A stretch of 64,000 nucleotides of DNA from Pseudomonas silesiensis (GTDB lineage: Bacteria; Pseudomonadota; Gammaproteobacteria; Pseudomonadales; Pseudomonadaceae). The stretch is taken from NCBI RefSeq assembly GCF_001661075.1, contig NZ_CP014870.1, positions 1,550,001-1,614,000 of the forward strand, read 5' to 3'. The notes below the pieces were generated by a model. That model was not told where the DNA came from. It made no database searches and saw only the letters and a list, made by a program, of their open reading frames with translations. Position numbers and translations under genes: made by a program. Positions 1-8,009 of this stretch are shown here, in pieces (positions within the stretch are counted from its first letter, which is position 1; every line of letters begins with the position of its first letter).

Positions 1-784
1 TCAGGGTGTCCGGCATGTGCACCGGCAGTCCCTGTTCCGCCCGCAGGCGTTGCAGGGCGCCGATCATTGCACTGGTGCCGGCCAGGCGTGCACCGGCTTC
101 GTCGGCACGAAATTCCCGTTTGCGCGAGAACCACATGACGATGGAGCTGGCCAGGATGCCCAGGACCAGTTCGGCAAAGATGGTCGCCACGTAGTAGGCG
201 ATGCCCTGGCCTTCTTCATTCTTGAAGATCACTTTGTCGACAAAGTTGCCGATGATCCGTGCAAAGAACATCACGAAGGTGTTCACCACGCCCTGGATCA
301 GCGCCAGGGTGACCATGTCGCCATTGGCCACGTGGCCGATCTCGTGGGCCAGTACGGCCTTGACTTCATCCGGCGAGAATCGCTCGAGCAAGCCCTGGCT
401 GACCGCGACCAGCGCGTCGTTCTTGTTCCAGCCGGTGGCGAAGGCGTTCGCCTCGTAGGCCGGGAAAATCCCGACCTCCGGCATCTTGATGCCGGCTTCC
501 CGGGACAATTGCTCAACGGTTTGCAGCAGCCATTGCTCGTGACGTGTGCGCGGCTGGGTGATGATCTGGGTGCTGGTACTCATTTTCGCCATCCACTTGG
601 AGATGAACAGCGAGAACAGGGAACCGGCGAAACCAAAGACCGCACAGAAAATCAGCAGCTGATTGAGGTTGAGATCAACCCCGTTGGCCGCCATGAACCC
701 GTTGAAGCCGAAAAGGCTCAGGGTGATGCTGGCAATCAGCACGACCGCCAGGTTAGTGGCCAAAAACAGCAGGATGCGCATCAT
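1..784 (-). CDS. htpX: Membrane zinc protease HtpX (3' end cut by window edge)
   Basis: HtpX is an inner-membrane M48 zinc metalloprotease that degrades misfolded membrane proteins. The reading frame begins [14 protein letters not shown], as in known HtpX proteins. Two N-terminal membrane segments follow, then a loop with the zinc-binding motif [10 protein letters not shown] near residue 142 and a third hydrophobic stretch. The frame stays open to base 1, so about 261 residues are present and the C-terminus lies outside the window. Two ATGs are adjacent. I use the outer one, preceded by GGAG about ten bases upstream. The next gene on this strand is alaA, 316 bases upstream, so htpX probably has its own promoter. 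Confidence 0.95.
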   Translation of the reverse strand, partial: MMRILLFLATNLAVVLIASITLSLFGFNGFMAANGVDLNLNQLLIFCAVFGFAGSLFSLFISKWMAKMSTSTQIITQPRTRHEQWLLQTVEQLSREAGIKMPEVGIFPAYEANAFATGWNKNDALVAVSQGLLERFSPDEVKAVLAHEIGHVANGDMVTLALIQGVVNTFVMFFARIIGNFVDKVIFKNEEGQGIAYYVATIFAELVLGILASSIVMWFSRKREFRADEAGARLAGTSAMIGALQRLRAEQGLPVHMPDTL

Positions 785-1100
785 GGTTGTAGAAATCTCC
801 TCATGCTAAAGATGTAGCGTACTGCGGGGTATATAAGGTGCTGCACCGGGCTATTCAACCGAGTGACTATTTCAAACTGTGTCCTACAACGAAAGTCTAG
901 CTGGTTGAAGGACATTTCCGACGCTGATGGGGGAAAGGGTTTGTCAGCCAATTGACCTCGCAGGCCCCGTCGTTGTTAGGCGCGAGCAAGCAACCTGTCC
1001 TCGGTCAGCCGTGGCAGGCGTGATGGAAGACAGGGCGCAAAGATATGTTGCTGAATCAATCACCCGGCGACTTCAGGACGCGCCGCTGGGTGATATCCGC
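785..1100. other. Intergenic region between alaA and htpX
   Basis: This 316-base gap lies downstream of alaA and upstream of htpX, both on the minus strand. It should hold the htpX promoter, but I cannot place -35 and -10 boxes with confidence. Just after the alaA stop, bases 1059-1069 and 1084-1094 form an imperfect 11-bp stem (one mismatch) with no T run. It could be a weak terminator or only an mRNA 3' end structure. No gene is supported here. Confidence 0.4.
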
Positions 1101-2312
1101 TTATTGGCGATAGGATTTGAGGAAATTGCCGATACGTCCGATGGCCATGTCCAGGTCGTCGACCCGCGGCAGGGTCACGACCCGGAAATGGTCCGGCCAT
1201 GGCCAGTTGAAGGCCGTGCCTTGCACCACCAGCAGCTTTTCGGAGAGCAGCAGGTCGAGCACGAATTTTTCGTCGTTGTGGATCGGGCAGACTTTCGGAT
1301 CGATCCGCGGAAAGGCATACAGTGCGCCCATCGGCTTGACGCAGCTCACGCCCGGAATGTCGTTGAGCAATTCCCAGGTACGGTTGCGCTGTTCCAGCAG
1401 GCGACCGTGCGGCAGCACCAGGTCATTGATGCTCTGATAACCGCCGAGGGCGGTCTGGATCGCATGCTGGCTCGGCACGTTGGCACACAGACGCATGTTG
1501 GCCAGTATGTCGATGCCTTCGATGTAGCTCTGGGCGTGGTGTTTCGGGCCGGAAATGGCGATCCAGCCAGAGCGGAATCCGGCCACGCGGTAGGACTTGG
1601 ACAGACCGTTGAAGGTCAGGCACAGCAGGTCCGGCGCGAGCGAAGCGGTGCAGATGTGCACGGCATCGTCGTACAGGATCTTGTCGTAGATTTCGTCGGA
1701 GAACACCACCAGGTTGTGCTGACGGGCCAGTTCCAGCATGCCCAGCAGGACTTCTTTCGAATACACGGCACCCGTCGGATTGTTCGGGTTGATGATCACC
1801 AGCGCCTTGGTATTCGGGGTGATCTTGGCCTTGATGTCGGCCAGGTCCGGCCACCAGTTGGCCTGTTCGTCGCACAGGTAATGCACCGGGTTGCCGCCCG
1901 ACAGGCTCACCGCGGCGGTCCACAGCGGGTAGTCAGGGGCCGGCACCAGCACTTCGTCGCCATTGTTGAGCAGGGCCTGCATCGACATCACGATCAGCTC
2001 GGAAACGCCGTTGCCCAGGTAGATGTCTTCGATGCCGACGCCTTCCACCTGCTTTTGCTGGTAGTACTGCATGACGGCCTTGCGCGCACTGAACAGGCCT
2101 TTGGAGTCGCTATAACCCTGGGCGGTCGGCAAGTTGCGGATCACGTCCTGGAGAATTTCATCCGGCGCTTCGAAACCAAAGGGCGCCGGGTTGCCGATGT
2201 TCAGCTTGAGGATGCGATGGCCTTCCTCTTCCAGGCGCTTGGCGTGCTTGAGCACTGGGCCGCGAATGTCGTAGCAGACGTTGGCGAGCTTGTTCGATTT
2301 GCTGACCTGCAT
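1101..2312 (-). CDS. alaA: Glutamate-pyruvate (alanine) aminotransferase AlaA
   Basis: This is a class I/II PLP-dependent aminotransferase of 403 residues, the usual AlaA length (about 405), expected to interconvert pyruvate plus glutamate with alanine plus 2-oxoglutarate in the cytosol. The N-terminus MQVSKSNKLANVCYDIRGP is typical of AlaA. Visible motifs are the substrate loop NIGNPAPFGF, NPNNPTGAVYSKE, SDEIYDKI and the PLP-lysine region FNGLSKSYRVAGFRSGW. The reading frame extends upstream of this ATG, but that extension looks unlike the family, so I start at 2312. It is divergent from msrB with a 226-base gap and stands alone. The family assignment is firm; AlaA rather than a close paralogue rests on overall similarity and synteny with msrB and htpX. 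Confidence 0.92.
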   Translation of the reverse strand: MQVSKSNKLANVCYDIRGPVLKHAKRLEEEGHRILKLNIGNPAPFGFEAPDEILQDVIRNLPTAQGYSDSKGLFSARKAVMQYYQQKQVEGVGIEDIYLGNGVSELIVMSMQALLNNGDEVLVPAPDYPLWTAAVSLSGGNPVHYLCDEQANWWPDLADIKAKITPNTKALVIINPNNPTGAVYSKEVLLGMLELARQHNLVVFSDEIYDKILYDDAVHICTASLAPDLLCLTFNGLSKSYRVAGFRSGWIAISGPKHHAQSYIEGIDILANMRLCANVPSQHAIQTALGGYQSINDLVLPHGRLLEQRNRTWELLNDIPGVSCVKPMGALYAFPRIDPKVCPIHNDEKFVLDLLLSEKLLVVQGTAFNWPWPDHFRVVTLPRVDDLDMAIGRIGNFLKSYRQ

Positions 2313-2483
2313 GGCGATGTGTTCCCGAAAATGAACGATCCAGGCGGCGTGTGAACGACCGTGCTGGGAATCCTGCGTATTCACACAGGTCTGACGCCTT
2401 GAGATGCAGCACCCATAAATCCGTTTGAATGCGCGTGGTCTGGCTGCCAGACTGGCGTTTGACGAGGCGCAATCATACGTGCC

Positions 2484-2519
2484 GCCCGATCCGTGGAAAA
2501 GGTACAGATCGGGCTTTTT
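2484..2519 (+). terminator. Terminator-like hairpin in the msrB leader
   Basis: A perfect 8-bp stem (GCCCGATC at 2484-2491 with GATCGGGC at 2507-2514) is followed directly by TTTTT. This is the classic shape of an intrinsic terminator on the plus strand. It ends only 20 bases before the msrB ATG, and no plus-strand gene ends upstream of it. It may therefore act as an attenuator in the msrB leader, or msrB may be transcribed from inside the hairpin. Confidence 0.5.
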
Positions 2520-2538
2520 CAGCCGCTGAGGTGTGACA

Positions 2539-2934
2539 ATGGAAAAGTTGGAAAAAACCCTGGAAGAATGGAAGGCGATGCTCGATCCGGAGCAGTACAA
2601 CGTTTGCCGCCTCAAGGGCACCGAACGTCCGTTTTCCGGCAAATACAATGACAGCAAGGTTGACGGCATTTATCACTGCATTTGCTGCAACGAGCCGCTG
2701 TTCGATTCCAAGACCAAATTCGACTCCGGTTGTGGCTGGCCGAGTTTCTACGCGCCGATCGGCGACAGCGCCATGGTGGAGATCCGTGATGTCAGCCATG
2801 GGATGATTCGCACCGAGGTGGTTTGCGCCAAATGCGAGGCGCACCTGGGGCATGTGTTCCCGGATGGTCCGCCGCCGACCGGGCTGCGGTATTGCATCAA
2901 CTCGGTGTGTCTGGATCTGGTGCCGCGCGAGTAA
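2539..2934 (+). CDS. msrB: Peptide-methionine (R)-S-oxide reductase MsrB
   Basis: MsrB repairs methionine-R-sulfoxide in proteins, using thioredoxin as reductant. The protein has 131 residues, normal for a single-domain cytosolic MsrB. It shows both zinc CxxC pairs (CICC at 47-50, CAKC at 96-99), the motif GCGWPSF with a candidate recycling Cys at 65, and the catalytic Cys119 in RYCINSVCL. An in-frame GTG six bases upstream is possible, but the ATG with GAGG upstream gives the family N-terminus [11 protein letters not shown]. It is followed by a repeat-filled gap and then glutathione peroxidase and its regulator, so this corner is devoted to oxidative damage repair. Confidence 0.96.
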   Translation: MEKLEKTLEEWKAMLDPEQYNVCRLKGTERPFSGKYNDSKVDGIYHCICCNEPLFDSKTKFDSGCGWPSFYAPIGDSAMVEIRDVSHGMIRTEVVCAKCEAHLGHVFPDGPPPTGLRYCINSVCLDLVPRE

Positions 2935-2973
2935 CACCGGGCTAGTGGACCTAATGCCAGCCAGTCAAGGAAA

Positions 2974-3089
2974 CTGTAGGAGCGAGCTCGCTCGCGATGT
3001 ACTCGAGAGCGCCGCGTTTAGCCAGTAAACACGCGTCATCGTTAACGACCATCGTCGGAACGCCGCCCGGAGCAAGCTCGCTCCCACAG
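2974..3089. repeat. REP-type composite repeat (REPIN) between msrB and gpx
   Basis: The outer arms are GTAGGAGCGAGCTCGCTCGCG near the left end and AGCAAGCTCGCTCCCACAG at 3071-3089, the inverted REP palindromes common in fluorescent pseudomonads. Between them is a core with TCATCGTTAACGACCATCGTCGG and CGCCGCCCGG split across 3036-3070. The same core occurs in the element at 63001-63114. Confidence 0.8.
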
Positions 3090-3158
3090 GAATCGAGTCC
3101 AGTTTGGAAGATTCGGTTGTACCTGACAGACACCCAACAATCGATTTATTAAATTGCA

Positions 3159-3173
3159 CACAATTCAATTGCT
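3159..3173. promoter_or_regulatory. Candidate OspR/OhrR operator upstream of gpx-ospR
   Basis: CACAATT-C-AATTGCT matches 11 of 14 positions of the Bacillus OhrR operator TACAATT-N-AATTGTA as I remember it. It lies about 43 bases before the glutathione peroxidase ATG, where a repressor from the same operon would be expected to bind. A second overlapping inverted repeat, AATTG-CACA-CAATT, spans 3152-3165. Confidence 0.5.
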
Positions 3174-3215
3174 CGCTATCTTTATCGGACCTGCCCTACC
3201 TTCTGAGTCCAGATC

Positions 3216-3701
3216 ATGAGCGACAACCTGCTGAGCATTCCCTGCACCACCATCAAAGGCGAGCAAAAGACCCTGGCGGATTACGCCGGCAAAGCCGTAC
3301 TGGTGGTCAACACCGCGAGCAAATGTGGCTTCACACCACAGTACAAAGGGCTGGAAGAGCTGTGGCAGACCTACAAGGACCAAGGCCTGGTGGTGCTCGG
3401 CTTTCCCTGCAACCAGTTCGGCCAGCAGGAGCCAGGTAACGAAGGGGCGATCACCGAGTTCTGCGAATTGAACTACGGCGTCAGCTTCCCGCTGTTCAAA
3501 AAGATCGAAGTCAACGGTGCAGACGCCCATCCGCTGTTCGTGCAATTGAAAAAGCGCGCACCGGGCGTACTGGGTTCCCAGGGCATCAAGTGGAACTTCA
3601 CCAAATTCCTGATCGGCAAGGACGGCCAGTTGGTCAAGCGCTTCGCGCCGGCGACCAAGCCGCAGGACCTGAGCCGCGAGATCGAAGCCCTGCTCAAATG
3701 A
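3216..3701 (+). CDS. Glutathione peroxidase
   Basis: This 161-residue protein is a Cys-type glutathione/thioredoxin peroxidase that reduces hydrogen peroxide and organic hydroperoxides. The catalytic triad of the family is visible: Cys in NTASKCGFTPQY (about residue 38), Gln in FPCNQFGQQEPG and Trp in IKWNFTKFLI. A further Cys in ITEFCELNYG may be the resolving residue. There is no signal peptide, so it is probably cytosolic. The stop codon overlaps the start of the next gene (ATGA), so the peroxidase and its MarR regulator form one operon, as with PA2826-ospR in P. aeruginosa. Confidence 0.95.
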   Translation: MSDNLLSIPCTTIKGEQKTLADYAGKAVLVVNTASKCGFTPQYKGLEELWQTYKDQGLVVLGFPCNQFGQQEPGNEGAITEFCELNYGVSFPLFKKIEVNGADAHPLFVQLKKRAPGVLGSQGIKWNFTKFLIGKDGQLVKRFAPATKPQDLSREIEALLK

Positions 3702-4159
3702 ATACCTTGTCCGTCGATTCCCTGAAGCTCGACAGCCAGCTCTGCTTCAAATTGTATGCCGCTTCCCGGGCGGTCATCCGCGCCTATAAGCCGATGCTCG
3801 ATCAGCTCGGCCTGACTTATCCGCAATACCTGGCGATGCTGGTGCTGTGGGAATGGCAGGAAGCGACCCCGGAGCAGCCGACGGTCAAGGCATTGGGCGA
3901 ACGCCTGGCGCTGGACTCCGGCACGTTGACGCCGCTGCTCAAGCGGCTTGAGCAGTTGCAGTTGGTGCAGCGCCAGCGTTCGGCGCGGGATGAGCGTGAA
4001 GTGCACCTGAGCCTGTCACCCCATGGCCAGGCGTTGCGCGCGCGAGTGGGACCGCTCAAGGCACGTCTGTTGTGTGACAGCGGTGTCGATCTGGATCGCC
4101 TGAATAATCTGCGTGAAGGTCTCGATCATCTGTTGGGCCAGATCAAGGCACTGTCGTAG
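3698..4159 (+). CDS. ospR: MarR-family organic peroxide sensor (OspR/OhrR type)
   Basis: This 153-residue winged-helix repressor belongs to the OhrR branch of the MarR family. The peroxide-sensing cysteine is present in QLCFKLYAASRA (Cys16), followed by the OhrR signature LGLTYPQYLAMLVLWE and the recognition region LALDSGTLTPLLKRLEQLQLVQR. Oxidation of that Cys normally releases DNA. The ATG overlaps the peroxidase stop by four bases. The 3' end overlaps the convergent sagS gene by 17 bases. Synteny (gpx upstream, sagS downstream) matches P. aeruginosa ospR, whose product controls the neighbouring peroxidase. A likely operator is the inverted repeat at 3159-3173. Confidence 0.88.
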   Translation: MNTLSVDSLKLDSQLCFKLYAASRAVIRAYKPMLDQLGLTYPQYLAMLVLWEWQEATPEQPTVKALGERLALDSGTLTPLLKRLEQLQLVQRQRSARDEREVHLSLSPHGQALRARVGPLKARLLCDSGVDLDRLNNLREGLDHLLGQIKALS

Positions 4160-6506
4160 TCGGCATCCACAAATCCAGCAGGGCGGCCAGTTCTTCGCGG
4201 CGGAACGGTTTGGCCAGGTAGTCGCTCATGCCCGCTGCACGGCAGCGTTCGCGTTCTTCGGACATCGCATTGGCGGTCAAGGCGACAATGGGCAGCTGTG
4301 GCCAGCGTCCGCTGCGCCGGATCTGCCGGCTGGCTTCGTAACCGTCCATCACCGGCATGTTGCAGTCCATCAGCACCAGATCGAACTCATCGTGCTCGAG
4401 TTGATCCAGGGCCTCGGCACCGTGAGCGGCGACGATCACCTCGCAGCCAAGTTTGCCAAGCATGCCCTTTGCCACCAGTTGATTGACCGGATTGTCCTCC
4501 ACCAGCAGCACCCGTCCGCGTCGCAACAGTGAGCGATTGTCGAGTCGGGCATCGTTGATGGTGTTGATATCCGGATGCAGCACCCGCCGCAGAGTCTGGT
4601 ATAGCGCATTACGCGCCAGAGGTCGTGCCTGTTGCTGCAACGGCGCCAGGGCGCTGGCTTCTTCGCTGGGCAGGAAACTGCCGTAGGCGGTCACCAGCAA
4701 AATCGGTGCACTGCAGGTGGGGCGCAGGACGAACAGGCATTCGGGGCAGTCGGTGATCACCACATCCGGGTCGAGTCCGATCAAGGAGTCGTCCATCGAT
4801 CGTTGCTGATACTCCAGGCCCCAACCCGGCAACAGGCTCTTGAGTAGTTCCGCCAGGCCGCTGCTGGCGGCGGTGATCGCGATGACCTTGCCCGTTAACT
4901 TTGCCGGCGCCAGGGCGCGGGTGTGGCAAGGCAGCGGCAGGTCGGCGCAGAACTGGCTGCCGAAACCGGCTTCGGAGCTGATGGTGAGGCGTCCTTGCAT
5001 GGCTTCGCAAAGGTTGTAGGTCAGTGCCAGGCCCAGGCCAGTGCCGCCGAATTGCCGGGTAATGCCGGCACCCGCCTGGGTGAAGGGCTGGAAGATCTTG
5101 ACCTGGGCTTCCTGGGCGATACCGATGCCGGTGTCGCAGACCTCGATTCTGACGCCGTCCCCGAACGTGGAAAGGCGCACATCGACCCGACCAAACCGGG
5201 TGAACTTGAGGGCGTTGGACAACAGGTTGCTGACAATCTGCCGGACCCGGGTCGGGTCACCGAGCACCAGCGCCGGAAAGTGCGGGTCGATCAGGCAGGT
5301 CAGCTCGACGCTCGGTGCCGCGTTCTGCGACAGCAGGTTGGCGGTGTCTTCGATCAGCGAGCCGAGATCGAATGGAATGTGTTCGAGTTCAAGCTGACCG
5401 GCGTCGAATTTCGACAGGTCGAGGATATCGTTGAGCAATTCCACCAGCACTTTGCCCGAGTCGTGGGCAATGGACAGCTGTTGCTGTTGCTCGGCATTGA
5501 GGGGGCCATCCAGTGATAGCGCGATCATCCCCAGCAATCCGTTGAGGGGGGTACGGATTTCGTGGCTCATGTTGGCCAGAAACGCCGAGCGCGCTTCGGC
5601 CATGTCCAGGGCGGTGCGGCGGGCGACTTCCAATTCCTCGTTGGACTGGCTGAGCCGGGTGTTGATGGCCTTGAGTTCCGCGGTCCGGGCCGACACGATG
5701 TTTTCCAGTTGTCCGAGGTAGTCGGTCAGACGGTTTTCGGCATTGCGTCGCTGATGGATTTCGGTGGCGATGTTTTCGAATTGCTTGTTGGCAACTTTGA
5801 CCAGCACGCCGATCTCATCGTTTTCATGACCGGCGGGACACTCCAGCCACGTCGGTTCGACACCGCGCGGATCACGGCCGCTGAGTTCACGAATCACCCG
5901 TACCAGGGGTTTGGTCAGCATGACATAGAACAGCGCCAGCAGAATGCCGGTCAGCAGCAGACTACGGGCGAAGCCGTTGAGCAAGGTGACTTCGGCCCTA
6001 CGCAGGAACCGGCTGCCAAATGAATAGGTGTCGACGTCCAGGCGCAGGGTGCCGAGGGATTCGGACGGTAAATGATCCAGGTACAGGCGGTCTTCGAAGT
6101 GCCGGTTGGCGCCAAACAGGAAGTCGCTGATCAGCCGGTACCCGCTTTGCAGGCCAGGGCGTTTGACTTTGGCCAGCACCGTGCCGTTGTTGTCGGTCAA
6201 TTGCGCGCCGATGATGGCGGGCGAGCGCAGCAGGCCCAGGGTCAGTTCCTGGGCGAGTTCGGCGTCGATGTTGTAGGCGATGCGCGAAGCGGGGTTATGA
6301 CTGATTTCCAGCAGTGACTGGATTTCGCGGTTGATGGAGGCGTCTTCACTGGCATAATCGATGCCTATTTGCAGCAGACTGAGCAGCGTGCCCAGAATGA
6401 AACCAACCAGCACGGTCAGCCGGGCTTGCTTGTAGGACAGCCGGTTGGTGAACTTGATATCCATGGGGTGTTGAACCACTTCCGTTTCCCTTCGCTGCTC
6501 AAGCAT
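4143..6506 (-). CDS. sagS: Hybrid sensor kinase/response regulator SagS
   Basis: This is a membrane hybrid histidine kinase of 787 residues, very close to the 786 I recall for P. aeruginosa SagS, which governs the switch from planktonic to surface growth. Order: TM1 at about 31-50, a periplasmic sensor region of about 130 residues, TM2 at about 180-198, a HAMP-like linker, a coiled coil (255-305), HisKA with SHEIRTPLNG (His315), an HATPase with DTGIGI and GGTGLGL, then a C-terminal receiver (VLLVEDNPVNQ, phospho-Asp in LMDCNMPVMDG). There is no Hpt domain, which fits phosphotransfer to a separate Hpt protein. Neither this ATG nor the in-frame ATG at 6464 has a clear ribosome site, so the start is uncertain. 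The ospR neighbour supports the name. Confidence 0.85.
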   Translation of the reverse strand: MLEQRRETEVVQHPMDIKFTNRLSYKQARLTVLVGFILGTLLSLLQIGIDYASEDASINREIQSLLEISHNPASRIAYNIDAELAQELTLGLLRSPAIIGAQLTDNNGTVLAKVKRPGLQSGYRLISDFLFGANRHFEDRLYLDHLPSESLGTLRLDVDTYSFGSRFLRRAEVTLLNGFARSLLLTGILLALFYVMLTKPLVRVIRELSGRDPRGVEPTWLECPAGHENDEIGVLVKVANKQFENIATEIHQRRNAENRLTDYLGQLENIVSARTAELKAINTRLSQSNEELEVARRTALDMAEARSAFLANMSHEIRTPLNGLLGMIALSLDGPLNAEQQQQLSIAHDSGKVLVELLNDILDLSKFDAGQLELEHIPFDLGSLIEDTANLLSQNAAPSVELTCLIDPHFPALVLGDPTRVRQIVSNLLSNALKFTRFGRVDVRLSTFGDGVRIEVCDTGIGIAQEAQVKIFQPFTQAGAGITRQFGGTGLGLALTYNLCEAMQGRLTISSEAGFGSQFCADLPLPCHTRALAPAKLTGKVIAITAASSGLAELLKSLLPGWGLEYQQRSMDDSLIGLDPDVVITDCPECLFVLRPTCSAPILLVTAYGSFLPSEEASALAPLQQQARPLARNALYQTLRRVLHPDINTINDARLDNRSLLRRGRVLLVEDNPVNQLVAKGMLGKLGCEVIVAAHGAEALDQLEHDEFDLVLMDCNMPVMDGYEASRQIRRSGRWPQLPIVALTANAMSEERERCRAAGMSDYLAKPFRREELAALLDLWMPTTTVP

Positions 6507-6629
6507 AGTCGATCATGCATGGATCCCGATGGTCCTGTGTAACCCTTGTTCAAGGGCTAAACGGGACATCGTACGCTGTGTTGGGTCGCTGTAACGCATC
6601 ATTACTGTGAACGTGTCCGAGGAGAAGAC

Positions 6630-7520
6630 GTGGATTCCCGATTGAATGCTTTTCTTGAACGCGCCGATGCCGTGCTGGCCCGTATCGAACCGCTGCTGCC
6701 CGCACCCCGGCAAACCATCGACTGGACACACTGCCTGGCCGCACGCTGGCAACGTGAAGGGCGCAGCGGTTTTCTGTTGCCGCTGCACGTCAGCCTCGAC
6801 ACGCGGTTGTCCGACCTGATCGGCGTCGACCGGCAAGTGGAGCAACTGGGGCGCAATACCCAACAGTTCCTCGACGGCATGCCGGCCAACCACGCCTTGC
6901 TCTGGGGCTCGCGCGGCACCGGCAAATCGTCCCTGGTGCGCGCCTTGCTGGCCGAACACGCCCAGGCGGGGCTGCGGCTGATCGAGATCGAACGCGATCA
7001 TCTGGCGGACTTGCCACGCATTGTCGAACAGGTCGCCAAACTGCCCCAGCGCTTCGTGCTGTTCTGCGATGACCTGTCGTTCGAATCGGGCGAGGGCGAT
7101 TATCGCGTGCTCAAAAGTGTGCTGGACGGTTCTCTCGAGCAGGCACCGGATAACGTGTTGCTCTACGCGACCTCCAATCGTCGGCACCTGGTGCCGGAAA
7201 AGGAAAGCGATAACGAAAACTGGAAAAGGGTCGACGGTGAACTCCATCCCAGCGAGGCGGTGGAAGACAAGATCGCCCTGTCGGACCGTTTTGGCTTGTG
7301 GCTGTCGTTCTACCCGTTTACCCAGGAGCACTTCCTCAACGTCGTCGAACACTGGATTGGTCAATTGGCCGACAAGGCCGGCCTCGAGTGGCAACGCAAT
7401 GAAGAGCTGGACATTCTCGCCGTGCGCTGGGCCACAGGCCGGGGCAATCGCAACGGACGATGTGCCTATCAATTTGCCCGCTATTGGGTCGGGCTCAAGC
7501 TGTTGGAGCATAAGGCATGA
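6630..7520 (+). CDS. DUF815-type P-loop ATPase
   Basis: This 296-residue cytosolic protein looks like the DUF815 family of AAA-related ATPases. A Walker A motif GSRGTGKSSLVR lies near residues 94-105 and a Walker B-like FVLFCDDLSF near 147-156. These are followed by ATSNRRHLVPE, a sensor-1-like segment typical of the family, and DRFGLWLSFYPF. The start is GTG with GAGGAG just upstream. It overlaps the next gene (free methionine sulfoxide reductase) by four bases (ATGA), so the two are cotranscribed. No biochemical role is established for the family to my knowledge. Confidence 0.8.
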   Translation: MDSRLNAFLERADAVLARIEPLLPAPRQTIDWTHCLAARWQREGRSGFLLPLHVSLDTRLSDLIGVDRQVEQLGRNTQQFLDGMPANHALLWGSRGTGKSSLVRALLAEHAQAGLRLIEIERDHLADLPRIVEQVAKLPQRFVLFCDDLSFESGEGDYRVLKSVLDGSLEQAPDNVLLYATSNRRHLVPEKESDNENWKRVDGELHPSEAVEDKIALSDRFGLWLSFYPFTQEHFLNVVEHWIGQLADKAGLEWQRNEELDILAVRWATGRGNRNGRCAYQFARYWVGLKLLEHKA

Positions 7521-7999
7521 TCGATTTGCAAAAAAGCGGCCAGGGCCTCGAAGGCTACGGGATGCTGTGGGCTCAGCTGGAATCATTGCTGGCGGATGAA
7601 CGTGATTTCATTGCCAACGCGGCGCAGTTTTCGGCATTCCTGTACAACCAGCTCGATGATTTGAACTGGGCCGGTTTCTACCTCAATCGCAATGAAGAGC
7701 TGGTACTGGGCCCGTTTCAAGGCCAGATCGCCTGCGTGCGAATTCCGTTCGGCCGCGGTGTGTGCGGGACTGCGGCGGCGTCCTTGCGCACCCAATTGGT
7801 CGAAGACGTGCACGCGTTCCCGGGGCATATCGCCTGCGACAGCGCGTCCAATAGCGAGCTGGTCGTGCCGCTGGTCAAAAACGGTCGGTTGATTGGCGTG
7901 CTGGACCTCGACAGCCCGAAGCTCGCGCGGTTTACCGCTGAAGATCAAGCGGGTATCGAACAACTGGCGGCGATTTTCCTGCGCCTGACTGACTGCTGA
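7517..7999 (+). CDS. msrC: Free methionine-(R)-sulfoxide reductase (GAF domain)
   Basis: This is a 160-residue single GAF-domain protein of the fRMsr (YebR/MsrC) family, which reduces free methionine-R-sulfoxide using thioredoxin. The fold is recognisable from NWAGFYL, the loop GPFQGQIACVRIPFGRGVCGTAA and HIACDSASNSELVVPL. The three reactive cysteines of the family are all present (in IACVRI, GVCGT and IACDS). It overlaps the upstream ATPase gene by four bases. With msrB and glutathione peroxidase nearby, the first 8 kb is rich in thiol-based repair functions. Confidence 0.9.
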   Translation: MIDLQKSGQGLEGYGMLWAQLESLLADERDFIANAAQFSAFLYNQLDDLNWAGFYLNRNEELVLGPFQGQIACVRIPFGRGVCGTAAASLRTQLVEDVHAFPGHIACDSASNSELVVPLVKNGRLIGVLDLDSPKLARFTAEDQAGIEQLAAIFLRLTDC

Positions 8000-8009
8000 T
8001 CATGCAGGG

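Noticed and set aside
927..2354. Plus-strand open frame of 475 codons opposite alaA
   Set aside because: AlaA on the other strand has all motifs of its family. The plus-strand product has none and no ribosome site.
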